A stretch of 64,000 nucleotides of DNA, from assembly GCA_963668115.1 (NCBI GenBank), contig OY764147.1:1984001-2048000 (forward strand), in the 5' to 3' direction. The translations under genes were made by a program, and so were the position numbers. Positions 8,357 to 17,220 of the stretch are shown piece by piece. The notes under the pieces are model-generated. The model searched no databases, had not been told where the DNA came from, and saw only the letters and a program-made list of their open reading frames with translations. The DNA comes from Plut-88900 sp963668115. GTDB lineage: Bacteria > Chloroflexota > Dehalococcoidia > Plut-88900. Position 1 is the first letter of the stretch; each line of letters begins with the position of its first letter.

Positions 8357-10570
8357 CTGGCCCGCGATATCCACGCTTCCCATTTCTATCGCCTGGGCCG
8401 CTGGGTCTACCTCCATCGCTGGCTGGTCATTGCCTTCTGGGTGGTGGTATTGGTGGGCTGCGCATTCCTGGCCCCGAGGGTCGAGTCCGTGCTCACCTCC
8501 GGCTTCGGCGAGCAGGATACCGAGGCCCAGCGCGCCTTCGAAGTCCTCGAAGAGGAAGGCGTCCTCAACCAGGCCATCGTCATCCCCGTCTTCTCCCACG
8601 ACACCCTCACCGTCCGCGACCCCGCCTACGAGGCCCGCGCCCGGACCGTTCTCTCCGCCCTGGCGCGGTATCCGGGCGTCGCCAGGATCGACAGCTACTT
8701 CTCCGGCGGAAACGAAAATCTGGTCTCCCCCGACGGGCGCACCACCTACGCCCTCGTCGGCCTCGACATCCCCCTCGATGAAGTCCTCGACGAAGTGCCG
8801 AAGATGCGGGCGGTGTTGCCGGAGGTGGACCTGGACGTCTGGCTCACCGGCGGCTCGGCCATATTCTCGGATATCAACGAATACACCGGCCGGGACCTCA
8901 GGCGCGCAGAGGTCATCACCTTTCCTCTCGTCGCCCTGGCCCTGCTCGTCATCTTCCGCACCGTGGTCTCCGTGGCCGCTCCTCTCGCCATAGGGCTGCT
9001 CGGGCTGGGCATCACCCTCACGGCCATCTACCTGCTCGGCCTCGTCACCTCCATGTCCGTATTCGCCTTGAACACCGCCACCCTGCTCGGCGTGGGCGCT
9101 GCCATCGACTACTCGCTGCTCATGGTCAGCCGCTTCCGGGAAGAGCTTGAAAGCAACAGCGTCGAGGAGAGCGTAGCCCTCACCGTCGGCATGGCGGGAA
9201 GGGCGATCCTGTTTTCCGGCATCACCACCGCCTTGGGTCTCGCCGGCCTCCTCATCTTCGAACTCTCCATGCTGAGGTCCATCGGGATCGGGGGGATAGT
9301 AGTGATCGCCGCCTCGGTGGCAGTGGCCCTGACCCTCGTGCCCGCGCTCCTTTCCGTAGTAGGGCATCGCATCGACTCCCTGCCCATCCTCCCCGCCCGA
9401 CTCTACAGTGGTGGTAATTTCTGGAGGACCCTTGCCGGTTGGGTAACCCGACGCCCCCTCCTGGTCATGCTGCCGGTGATTGCGGCTTTATTGGCCCTCG
9501 GCACCCCCTTCCTACAGGTGAAGCTCGGAGTCCCGTGGGCCAGCGTCCTCCCTGAGGAAGCCGAGTCCCGCCAGGGCTGGGAAAAGGTCTCCGATGAGCT
9601 GGGCGAGGGCGCTCTCGTTCCCATCCTCATCGCCGCCCGCTTCGATGACGACGTCACCAACCCCGACAACCTCGCCACCCTCCACGCCTACACCCGTTCC
9701 GCCCGAGACTTGCCCGGCGTGACTCGAATCGAGAGCCTCGTCGACATCGAAGAAGGCGTGACCCTGGAACAGTACCAGTCCGTCTACGGCAATGCCGAGG
9801 CCCGCGCCTCCCCGGAGGTCCGGGAAGTCCTGGACGAGTTCGGCGATGGCTACACCACCATGGTCCTTATCTACACCGTCTACGAAATGAACTCCGACGA
9901 AGCCCGGGACACCGTCCGCCGCCTCCGCTCCTACGAGGGTGAGGGGGATTACCTGGTCTCGGGGGCCACCGCCAGCCTCATGGACGCCGTTGAGGCCATG
10001 TACGACGCCTTCCCCTGGGCCCTTGCCCTGATCACCGTGTCCGTCTACCTCGTACTGACCTTCCTGTTCAGGTCCGTGGTGATACCAATGAAGGCCCTCG
10101 TGATGAACGGCATGAGCGTCTTCGCCAGCTACGGCGCCCTGGTCTTCATCTTCCAGCAAGGCAACTTGGAGGGTCTCCTGAACTTCACCTCGACCGGCTT
10201 CCTGGAAGCCACCCTTCCCATCCTTCTCTTCACCATCCTCTTCGGCCTCTCCATGGACTACGAGGTCTTCCTTCTCACCCGCATAAGGGAGATCTACGAT
10301 GAAACTGGAGACAACGCCCAGAGCGTGGCCCTCGGCCTCGAGAAGACGGGGCGCATCATAACCAGCGCCGCCCTCGTGCTGGTGCTGGTGGCGGGCTCCT
10401 TCACCTTCGGCGACATCATAATCATCAAGGCCCTGGGCCTCGGGATCGCCCTCGCCATCTTCCTCGACAGCACCGTCGTCCGAGCCCTTCTTGTCCCCTC
10501 CCTGATGAAAATCCTCGGAGACCGCAACTGGTGGGCCCCAAGCTGGATGAGGGGGGTATTACGGGGTTAG
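8357..10570 (+). CDS. MMPL/RND family transporter, probable CTG start
   Basis: The 737-residue product is an MMPL-type exporter with about 12 membrane segments in two halves. Conserved GAAIDYSLLMVSRFREE (TM block 1) and GLSMDYEVFLLTRIREI (TM block 2) carry the paired Asp-Tyr residues of the proton relay. Its substrate is unknown; relatives export lipids or drugs. The first ATG/GTG start, GTG at 8441, would cut into the first membrane helix. In-frame sequence continues upstream (DIHASHFYRLGRWVYLHRWL) to a CTG at 8357, placed five bases after a strong GGAGGTG site, which I take as the true start. The stop overlaps the convergent gene by four bases. Confidence 0.9.
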   Translation: MARDIHASHFYRLGRWVYLHRWLVIAFWVVVLVGCAFLAPRVESVLTSGFGEQDTEAQRAFEVLEEEGVLNQAIVIPVFSHDTLTVRDPAYEARARTVLSALARYPGVARIDSYFSGGNENLVSPDGRTTYALVGLDIPLDEVLDEVPKMRAVLPEVDLDVWLTGGSAIFSDINEYTGRDLRRAEVITFPLVALALLVIFRTVVSVAAPLAIGLLGLGITLTAIYLLGLVTSMSVFALNTATLLGVGAAIDYSLLMVSRFREELESNSVEESVALTVGMAGRAILFSGITTALGLAGLLIFELSMLRSIGIGGIVVIAASVAVALTLVPALLSVVGHRIDSLPILPARLYSGGNFWRTLAGWVTRRPLLVMLPVIAALLALGTPFLQVKLGVPWASVLPEEAESRQGWEKVSDELGEGALVPILIAARFDDDVTNPDNLATLHAYTRSARDLPGVTRIESLVDIEEGVTLEQYQSVYGNAEARASPEVREVLDEFGDGYTTMVLIYTVYEMNSDEARDTVRRLRSYEGEGDYLVSGATASLMDAVEAMYDAFPWALALITVSVYLVLTFLFRSVVIPMKALVMNGMSVFASYGALVFIFQQGNLEGLLNFTSTGFLEATLPILLFTILFGLSMDYEVFLLTRIREIYDETGDNAQSVALGLEKTGRIITSAALVLVLVAGSFTFGDIIIIKALGLGIALAIFLDSTVVRALLVPSLMKILGDRNWWAPSWMRGVLRG

Positions 10571-11745
10571 CCGACTATTGCCTGCCACATCCCTCCCTCA
10601 ATCGGAAACATATCGGTCGCGATATCAGGTGGAAGGCCCAAAAGGTCCCTTAGGGTACACGTAGCGTCAACAACCTCGGGTGTTTTAGTTAAATCCACGC
10701 TTGCAGCAAAGGGAAACAAAGCGGGTGACAACGGACGTTTGGCCCCTGGATGGTGGTAAAGAACCCACGAGGGCATGTCTGGATCGCGTATAACAGGGGG
10801 TTTTGCTAGGGACAACTCACGTTTGAATAGAATTGCTGATACACCGCGATGTTTAGGGTTTTCCGGAGACCCAAACAAGCCGTCAAATGTACGCCCTTTA
10901 TGTAATAGTATTTCCTCTCCGTACAGAGCATCTATCATTCGATTTTCCCATATGCTGTGCTCATAAACCCAATCAGCGTTCTTTGTAGCAACGACAACGT
11001 AGGGGAGTTCGGAAGAATTGTATTTCTTGGCTTTCTTCTCTAATGCCGGCTGGAATTGCCCACCATTTATTATTTCGATGTGGGTTTCTAAACCTATTGC
11101 TCGGTCTCCTTCTTGCTTGTTTATGCCGGGTTTGTATGGTAAAGCCTTAACAATAACTTCCCATCCTTCATGACTCCATTCAAGCTCGCTTATTTTGCCC
11201 TCGCTGGGATCGAGAGTAGAAATCCAATTCTTGATGCGCCTTTTGAGGTTCGTAGTAGACGGTTGTTGAGGTCCTTGGGCAAGGCATTGCCATTGCAACG
11301 TGAACCCGCCTGTGTTTATGGAGTCAACGACTTTCTTGATAACAGCTTCTCTCTTATCCGCACTGACCTGCTCATCTAAATCCTGTAACACTGTGCATTC
11401 CAACAAGATTCTTACACCATTGATAGTCGCTGAGAAGTCGGGTGTATCAGGGTGCACACAAACCTCGGTGCCTATCGTATTAAGGAGTTCATGAATAAGC
11501 AATTCGAAAAACACTCCTAAGTGAGGCCCATTGTCGCCTCGGAACATCTCGCGAAGACGGCTTTTATTTTTAACGTCCCTTTCTTTTTGATCTGGGATTT
11601 TGACAAACCAAGATTCAAGCATGTTCCGTCTGTTTTGGAACATAGGATGTGCACGGCGGTTGAGGAAATCGAAATCTCTTTCTGTTCGGCCTTGCCCACT
11701 TGCATCGGTACGATCTATTTGGTCAAAGAGAGTGACATTAGTCAT
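10567..11745 (-). CDS. Hypothetical protein with PD-(D/E)xK-like segment
   Basis: This 392-residue protein belongs to no family I can name. Around residues 90-115 the sequence ELLIHELLNTIG, then PDFSATINGVRILLECTV, resembles the Glu/PD/(D/E)xK arrangement of restriction-type nucleases, with the usual ExK changed to ECT, so catalysis is doubtful. The rest is mixed alpha/beta with no membrane segment. Base composition is AT-rich compared with MMPL and gyrA. It is the last of three minus-strand genes in an accessory island and follows the PLD-LRR gene by 59 bases. Nuclease activity is only a guess. Confidence 0.55.
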   Translation of the reverse strand: MTNVTLFDQIDRTDASGQGRTERDFDFLNRRAHPMFQNRRNMLESWFVKIPDQKERDVKNKSRLREMFRGDNGPHLGVFFELLIHELLNTIGTEVCVHPDTPDFSATINGVRILLECTVLQDLDEQVSADKREAVIKKVVDSINTGGFTLQWQCLAQGPQQPSTTNLKRRIKNWISTLDPSEGKISELEWSHEGWEVIVKALPYKPGINKQEGDRAIGLETHIEIINGGQFQPALEKKAKKYNSSELPYVVVATKNADWVYEHSIWENRMIDALYGEEILLHKGRTFDGLFGSPENPKHRGVSAILFKRELSLAKPPVIRDPDMPSWVLYHHPGAKRPLSPALFPFAASVDLTKTPEVVDATCTLRDLLGLPPDIATDMFPIEGGMWQAIVG

Positions 11746-11804
11746 GATTAACTAAGGTTCCCTTCATTCTTGCGATTCGCCAAAGAATTAGGTGAATTTC
11801 CCCA

Positions 11805-13298
11805 TCACATCGAGGTGAAAGATCGGAGATTTATCCAGAATCGCCCAATTGGCGAGCGCCAGAAACATGCTCGACCTGAGAAAGGCAACCCAAGCTTCAC
11901 AAGGTCGTTATGAGGCACAGCTAGCAACTTTGCCGGCACACGGCCTGTCAGCCGATTCTCATTAAGGTACAATCGTTTCAAGAGTACCAGTTGTCTAAGC
12001 AGGTTAACTAATGTGGATGGCACCTCACCGGTGAACCTGTTGTGGCTAAGGTCCAAGACCTCCAGCAGGCGCAGATTCGCAAGTTGAGGCGGTATCGTTC
12101 CACTTAGCAGGTTACCGCTCAGGTTGAGATAGTGCAGACTGGAAATGCTGGTTAACTCTAACGGTATCTCCCCGGTCAACTGGTTGTCGCTTAGGCTTAA
12201 CCACCATAATTTGGATAAGTTGCCTAGTTGAGGTGGTATCCGGCCGCTTAGCTGATTATTGCTGAGATTCAGCACCGACCATAATCCGAGGTTGCCTAGT
12301 TGAGCCGGTATTTGTCCGCTTAGTCGGTTATCACTAAGATCTAGAGTTGAAAGGTTAGATAAGTCACCAAGTTGAGATGGTATCGCTCCGTTTAATCGGT
12401 TGCCGCTGAGATTTAGCGTATGCAAGTTGAACAGATTGCCAAGCTGAACTGGTATCTCCCCGCTTAATTGGTTACCACTGAGGTCTAGCTCGTGTAGTCT
12501 GGACAAATTTTCCAGCAGAGGCGACAACTCCCCGGATAGATTATTCGATACGAGCTTTAGTCCGTTAGGACTGTCACCGTAGTTAATTTTGACGCCATAC
12601 CACTCCCTAAGGGGTCTATTACTCAACCAGTTAGTGTTGTTGATCCAGTTTGGGCCGTTGGTAGCGTAGTAGAAAGCAGTCAGGATTTCCCTATCGGGGC
12701 TGCTTTCCAAGTGTGGCCTTAGCTGTGAGTATGCGGAAGTTGGCTCAAAGCTCGGAGAACTGGGTGGGCTGTAACCTGGTAATCGAGCTTCTACTAAGGC
12801 CGCCAAGTGATCGGTAAAGTCGGTGTTGGATGGGTCGCCCCACCATTCTGCGAACTGCTCTGCATACTCAAGGAAGGCATCCGAGTCTAGAACAAGGTTA
12901 GATTCACCTGTGCTGGTCAATCCAGACCTAGTTAGGTTGCTGCTGCCAAGGAAACCGGCAGTAGGTCTATCGGCGTCGTACAGAAGATAGAACTTGGAGT
13001 GCTGCCTACGCCGCGAGATTTTGACAACCACTTTCCGCTCACGGAGTAACGCCGCCATAGACTTCAGGGTGTCCCTGTCGGACGGAATGCCTCTCAATAT
13101 GTCTTTGCGGAGCTCCCTGTCGGAGTCCGGTGGCATACCTATGAGGATACGGTATGGCTCTAAGATGGATGTTGTGGCTTTCAGGTAGGGGGTAAGGAGT
13201 TTCCAGCCGCCCAGGTTGAAGTAGCCGACACAGAAGTCAGCACATGATGAAGTGGGGAGGGCGTTTTGCAGGGCTATTCGGAGGTCGGGGCCGTTCAA
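11805..13298 (-). CDS. Phospholipase D-like nuclease domain fused to leucine-rich repeats
   Basis: Residues 1-160 form one PLD-like domain of the kind found at the N-terminus of SNF2-type helicases: CVGYFNLGGWKLL, ILIGMPPDSD, an HSK motif (His100, Lys102) with Asp108, and GSSNLT at 118-123. Residues ~205-240 (FYYATNGPNWINNTNWLS) are the cap that usually precedes bacterial LRRs. About nine 24-residue LRRs follow on the pattern LSGxIPxxLGNLxxLxxLxLSxNx. There is no signal peptide, so the protein should be cytoplasmic. A single PLD domain must dimerise to form an active site. The start is TTG; a stop codon lies just upstream. The LRR part resembles the lipoprotein at 55.6 kb. Confidence 0.8.
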   Translation of the reverse strand: MNGPDLRIALQNALPTSSCADFCVGYFNLGGWKLLTPYLKATTSILEPYRILIGMPPDSDRELRKDILRGIPSDRDTLKSMAALLRERKVVVKISRRRQHSKFYLLYDADRPTAGFLGSSNLTRSGLTSTGESNLVLDSDAFLEYAEQFAEWWGDPSNTDFTDHLAALVEARLPGYSPPSSPSFEPTSAYSQLRPHLESSPDREILTAFYYATNGPNWINNTNWLSNRPLREWYGVKINYGDSPNGLKLVSNNLSGELSPLLENLSRLHELDLSGNQLSGEIPVQLGNLFNLHTLNLSGNRLNGAIPSQLGDLSNLSTLDLSDNRLSGQIPAQLGNLGLWSVLNLSNNQLSGRIPPQLGNLSKLWWLSLSDNQLTGEIPLELTSISSLHYLNLSGNLLSGTIPPQLANLRLLEVLDLSHNRFTGEVPSTLVNLLRQLVLLKRLYLNENRLTGRVPAKLLAVPHNDLVKLGLPFSGRACFWRSPIGRFWINLRSFTSM

Positions 13299-13353
13299 GG
13301 TTTGTGGTGATTCTTAAGGAAATCTAGGCTAGGGCCAAGGAACAGCCGAGAAT

Positions 13354-13734
13354 TCACTGGCCATTCTTAAATGCTTTTGCACTCGGCGACGGCTCGTCAA
13401 AGGTTTGCCCATCTGCAAGGGCCTTCTCCCGACGCTCCAGCCATGAGTCCCACTCTTTATCCCGCTCAACTCGTTCGGTCTGTCTCCCCTCCTGAAACCG
13501 CCTCTTGGCGTACCTTTCATATAGCATTGCGACTCCCTCCACTAAGGCATATATCGACAGGCTCAACGTGACCAGGATCGCAGCCATCCGCTCCAAAACG
13601 GATACGACAGTGGCTACTATTCCAACCGTTTCGCTGTCTGTTGCCTCAAGCCATATTACGAGCCCCAGGCAAGCCAGAGACAGCAAAACGAACAACCCCA
13701 GCCCCAACCCCTCCCGAGACTTATCCAGGTTCAC
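13354..13734 (-). CDS. Small membrane protein with charged coiled-coil tail
   Basis: This 126-residue protein has two predicted membrane helices (about residues 10-28 and 48-68). A strongly charged helical tail rich in Arg and Glu follows (RYAKRRFQEGRQTERVERDKEW). I recognise no family. It has a GTG start. It lies 55 bases upstream of the PLD-LRR gene on the same strand, so it may be a membrane partner of that system, but nothing in the sequence proves this. Confidence 0.5.
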   Translation of the reverse strand: MNLDKSREGLGLGLFVLLSLACLGLVIWLEATDSETVGIVATVVSVLERMAAILVTLSLSIYALVEGVAMLYERYAKRRFQEGRQTERVERDKEWDSWLERREKALADGQTFDEPSPSAKAFKNGQ

Positions 13735-13784
13735 TCTTATTATATCCTGCTACTTTTTCAGACGAAGCCAGCCGACACACCCCC

Positions 13785-14474
13785 TCACCCCAGCCCCGAC
13801 ACAAACTCCTCTATAGCCGAGTTCACCTCTTCCGGCCGCTCCAGCATCACGCTGTGCGTCGCCCCTTCTATGATCATCGTCCGACAGTCGTCCAGGTTCT
13901 TCTCCAGGTACGTCGAGTACAGGGGTGGCGTCATCTCATCCTCCGTCCCGACTATCGCCAGCGTCGGCAGCTTGATCTCCGACACCCTGCCCATGATGTC
14001 GAACTGGTCGCATGCCGTCATGTCGTTGTATGCCACCGCAGGCCCGACCTCCACCCTCCTCTCCGCTATCAGCTTGCGAAGCTCCGGCGCGTAGTCCGAC
14101 TGCTCTTCGAAGGCCACCCGGTTCCACGGCCCCGGGTCTCGTATCCCCTCCTGGTCCTCCGCCAGGTAGTCGGGGTGTACCCGCAATCGAGCCCCGCTCC
14201 CGATGGTGATTATCGCCTTGAGCTCGTCGGGATAGTTCACGGCATATTGCAGTGTGATGCCTCCGCCCATGGAATGGCCGCACAGCACCACGTCTTCGTA
14301 ACCCTTGCCCCAGATATAACCCCGTAGCCATTCCGCGTAGGCCGGGATGGTCTTGCAGGGCGTCCCCTCCGGATGGCCGGGCAGGGCTATGGCCTCCGAG
14401 CCTTCGAAATGTCGGGTCTGGTAATAGTAGGACTCCGGCGACCCCCCGGCCCCGTGTACAAATAAGAGCTTCAT
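13785..14474 (-). CDS. Alpha/beta hydrolase
   Basis: This 229-residue single-domain hydrolase has the oxyanion HGAGG motif at residues 7-11 and the nucleophile elbow CGHSMGGG (Ser near residue 77). The acid residue lies in IVGTEDEMTPP, and the catalytic His in GATHSVML near the C-terminus. The fold and catalytic triad are complete. The substrate is unknown; an esterase or C-C hydrolase is plausible. A GGGGAGA ribosome site precedes the ATG. Confidence 0.88.
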   Translation of the reverse strand: MKLLFVHGAGGSPESYYYQTRHFEGSEAIALPGHPEGTPCKTIPAYAEWLRGYIWGKGYEDVVLCGHSMGGGITLQYAVNYPDELKAIITIGSGARLRVHPDYLAEDQEGIRDPGPWNRVAFEEQSDYAPELRKLIAERRVEVGPAVAYNDMTACDQFDIMGRVSEIKLPTLAIVGTEDEMTPPLYSTYLEKNLDDCRTMIIEGATHSVMLERPEEVNSAIEEFVSGLG

Positions 14475-14557
14475 AGAAATCTCCCCTTCAAGATATGCGT
14501 TTGGGCGCGCCTATGTTACGACGATTGTACGGCTAGCAACACCCTCACCCTGAGAAA

Positions 14558-14706
14558 GAGACCATTGCAAAACCGTCATTCCCGACTCCGATCGGGAATC
14601 CATCCCCTGTGGGTGGGGAATTCCGCTCGCCCTGAGCGGAGTCGAAGGGTCTCAAGAGCGGAATGGGAGGGGTGTCCCTTCCCCGACCGAGAGTTGCGCA
14701 AAGGTC
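14558..14706. mobile_element. Short non-autonomous element with terminal inverted repeats
   Basis: The left end reads GAGACCATTGCAAAACCGTC and the right end GTTGCGCAAAGGTC, a degraded inverted pair. CTGAGAAA flanks both sides (14550-14557 and 14707-14714), as a target-site duplication would. The interior contains a GTCATTCCCG/CGGGAATCC palindrome and one GAGCGGAGTCGAAGG palindrome. Ends match the element at 53662-53780. It carries no gene. Confidence 0.55.
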
Positions 14707-14739
14707 CTGAGAAATGGAGACCACCCCCCCACCCCAACC

Positions 14740-17211
14740 CTACTTAGACGTCACCCGCCCATTAGATGAAGACTCGTCCGTCTGCCCCTCTGAGCAGGCC
14801 AGCGCCGCAACACTGTCCCCCGAGTCGGGCTTCATAATCTGCACACCTTGGGTAATCCGGCTCAACACCCTGATCTCCTTGAGCATCGTACGGAACACCG
14901 TCCCCTGCTCCGAGATGACCATCAGCTCGTGCGCCCGGTTCACGACCTTCGCCGCCACTAGCGGCCCCGACTTGTCCGTCACCTTGAACCACAGCACCCC
15001 CAGCCCGCCCCGCTTCTGGACGTGGTGAGAGTCCAGCCTCGTCAGCTTTCCAACCCCGTGGACCGACATGACGATCAGGTGATGGTCGGACAGCACTATG
15101 TCCATGGAGATCGTGTTGTCGCCCGACAGGAGCTTGATGCCCCGCACGCCGCCGCTGTTTCGGGACGCGCTCCGCAGCTGCCCGACGTTCGCCATCAGCG
15201 CCTGCCCGTGCTTGGTAACCATGATGTAGTCGTCTTCGTCATTGGCCAGCGTTGCGGAAACGAGCTCGTCACCCGGCTCCAGCGAAAAGGCCTTCAGTCC
15301 GTTGCTCCGGATGTTCGCGAAGGCCTCCAGCGGCGTCTTCTTTATCTCCCCGCCCCGACTGGCCATCAGGATGTAGCCCCCGGCCTGGAAGTCCTGTACC
15401 TGGATGGGCGCCGTGATCCGCTCCCCCGGCTCCATGTTGATCAGGTTGTTGATGTGCAGGCCCTTCGCCGTGCGTGAAAGCGCCTGCGGCACCTTGTGGC
15501 ACTTCAAAGACGTCACCCGACCCTTGTTCGTGAAGAACAGTAATATGTCGTGGGTGTCTGCGAGCATGAGGTGCTGTACCACGTCGTCCCCCCGGGTCTC
15601 CATCCCCGCCACCCCCCGCCCCCCGCGCCTTTGCACCCGGTAGGTGTCCTTCAGGATTCGCTTGATGTACCCGCCGTGACTGACGGTTACCACAACCTCC
15701 TGGTGTGGGATCAGGTCCTCGTTGGAGAAGGAGCCGGCCTCCTCGTCGACGATAATCGTGCGACGCGGGTCGGCGTACTTGGCTTTGACCTCCAGGACCT
15801 CGTCCCTTATCAGGAACAGCACCTTGCGGGGATTCTCCAGCAGGTCTTCCAGGTAGTTGATCTTCATAATGGTGTCGGCGTATTCCTCATCGATCTTCTG
15901 GCGCTCCAGCTGCGCGATGCGCCGCAGCTGCATGTCGAGGATCGCCTGGGCCTGCACCTGCGTTAGGTTGAAAAGCTGGATCAGGTTGTTGCGGGCGTCC
16001 TCCACCGTCGGCGACTGCCGGATGGTGGCGATTATGGCGTCTAGGTTATCCAGCGCAATCTTGAAGCCTTCCAGGATGTGCGCCCGCTCCCGAGCCTTCC
16101 GCAGCTCGAACCTCGACCTCCTCACTATCACCTCGCGCCTGAACTCGATGAAGTTCTCCAGCGCCGACTTCAGCCCTATCACCCGAGGCGCCCCGTCCAC
16201 CAGCGCCAGCATGTTGATGAAGTACGACGACTGCATGGGCGTAAGCTGGTACAGGTTGTTCAGCACTACGTCCGGGTAATGGTCCTTCCGCAGCTCGATC
16301 ACAACGCGAATGCCTTCGCGGTCCGACTCGTCCCGTATTTCCGAGATGCCGTCGATTCGGCGCTCCTTCACCAGGTCCGCAATCTTCTCCACCAGCGACG
16401 CCTTGTTCAGCTGGTATGGAAGCTCCGTAACGATGATCGAGGTGCGCTTCCCCTTCTTGGACTCGATGATTTCCGCCTTGGCCCGGATCACTATCTTCCC
16501 GTGACCCGTGGTATACGCATTCCGGATCCCCTCCCGACCCCAGATCTCTGCCCTAGTCGGGAAGTCCGGCCCGTGCACCGATTCCAGCAGGTCGTCGATG
16601 GTCGTGTCCGGGTTGTCTATCAGCTTGACTAGGCCGTCGCAGAGCTCTCCCAGGTTGTGGGGCGGTATGTTGGTCGCCATTCCAACGGCGATACCCGAGC
16701 TCCCGTTCATCAGCAGGTTCGGCGCCCGAGCCGGCAGCACCGTCGGCTCGCTCAGGCTGTCATCGAAATTGGCCGTGAAGTCCACCGTCTCCATGTCGAT
16801 GTCGGCCAGCATCTCCGTGGCCACCTGCGCCAGCCGCGCCTCCGTGTACCGCATGGCCGCCGGAGGATCGTTGTCCACGCTCCCGAAGTTCCCCTGCCCG
16901 TCGACCAGCATGTAGCGCATCGAGAATTCCTGGGCCATCCGTACCATGGCGTCGTATACCGGGCTGTCGCTGTGCGGGTGGTACTTACCCAGCACCTCCC
17001 CGACTATACGTGCGCTCTTCTTGTACGCGCTGTTCGGGTTCAGGTGCAGGTCGTTCATGGCGTACAGAATCCGCCGGTGCACGGGCTTCAGGCCGTCCCG
17101 TACATCCGGCAGCGCCCGAGCGACAATTACGCTCATCGCATAGTCCAGGTACGACCCCCGCATCTCCTCTTCTATCTTGATCGGCCTGATTTTTCCGATG
17201 TCTGTTACCAT
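14740..17211 (-). CDS. gyrA: DNA gyrase subunit A
   Basis: GyrA is the DNA-breaking and rejoining subunit of gyrase. This 823-residue protein has the N-terminal winged-helix/tower domain with the catalytic Tyr in AAMRYTEARL and the KPVHRRILYAM motif. The C-terminal beta-pinwheel contains the GyrA box QRRGGRG, which separates GyrA from ParC. The quinolone-determining region reads HPHSDSPVYDAM where E. coli has HPHGDSAVYD, so positions 81 and 84 are Ser and Pro. A GAGGTCA ribosome site precedes the ATG. The gene begins nine bases after the amidotransferase-like hydrolase, so they are probably co-transcribed. Confidence 0.97.
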   Translation of the reverse strand: MVTDIGKIRPIKIEEEMRGSYLDYAMSVIVARALPDVRDGLKPVHRRILYAMNDLHLNPNSAYKKSARIVGEVLGKYHPHSDSPVYDAMVRMAQEFSMRYMLVDGQGNFGSVDNDPPAAMRYTEARLAQVATEMLADIDMETVDFTANFDDSLSEPTVLPARAPNLLMNGSSGIAVGMATNIPPHNLGELCDGLVKLIDNPDTTIDDLLESVHGPDFPTRAEIWGREGIRNAYTTGHGKIVIRAKAEIIESKKGKRTSIIVTELPYQLNKASLVEKIADLVKERRIDGISEIRDESDREGIRVVIELRKDHYPDVVLNNLYQLTPMQSSYFINMLALVDGAPRVIGLKSALENFIEFRREVIVRRSRFELRKARERAHILEGFKIALDNLDAIIATIRQSPTVEDARNNLIQLFNLTQVQAQAILDMQLRRIAQLERQKIDEEYADTIMKINYLEDLLENPRKVLFLIRDEVLEVKAKYADPRRTIIVDEEAGSFSNEDLIPHQEVVVTVSHGGYIKRILKDTYRVQRRGGRGVAGMETRGDDVVQHLMLADTHDILLFFTNKGRVTSLKCHKVPQALSRTAKGLHINNLINMEPGERITAPIQVQDFQAGGYILMASRGGEIKKTPLEAFANIRSNGLKAFSLEPGDELVSATLANDEDDYIMVTKHGQALMANVGQLRSASRNSGGVRGIKLLSGDNTISMDIVLSDHHLIVMSVHGVGKLTRLDSHHVQKRGGLGVLWFKVTDKSGPLVAAKVVNRAHELMVISEQGTVFRTMLKEIRVLSRITQGVQIMKPDSGDSVAALACSEGQTDESSSNGRVTSK

Positions 17212-17220
17212 CGTTGACCT

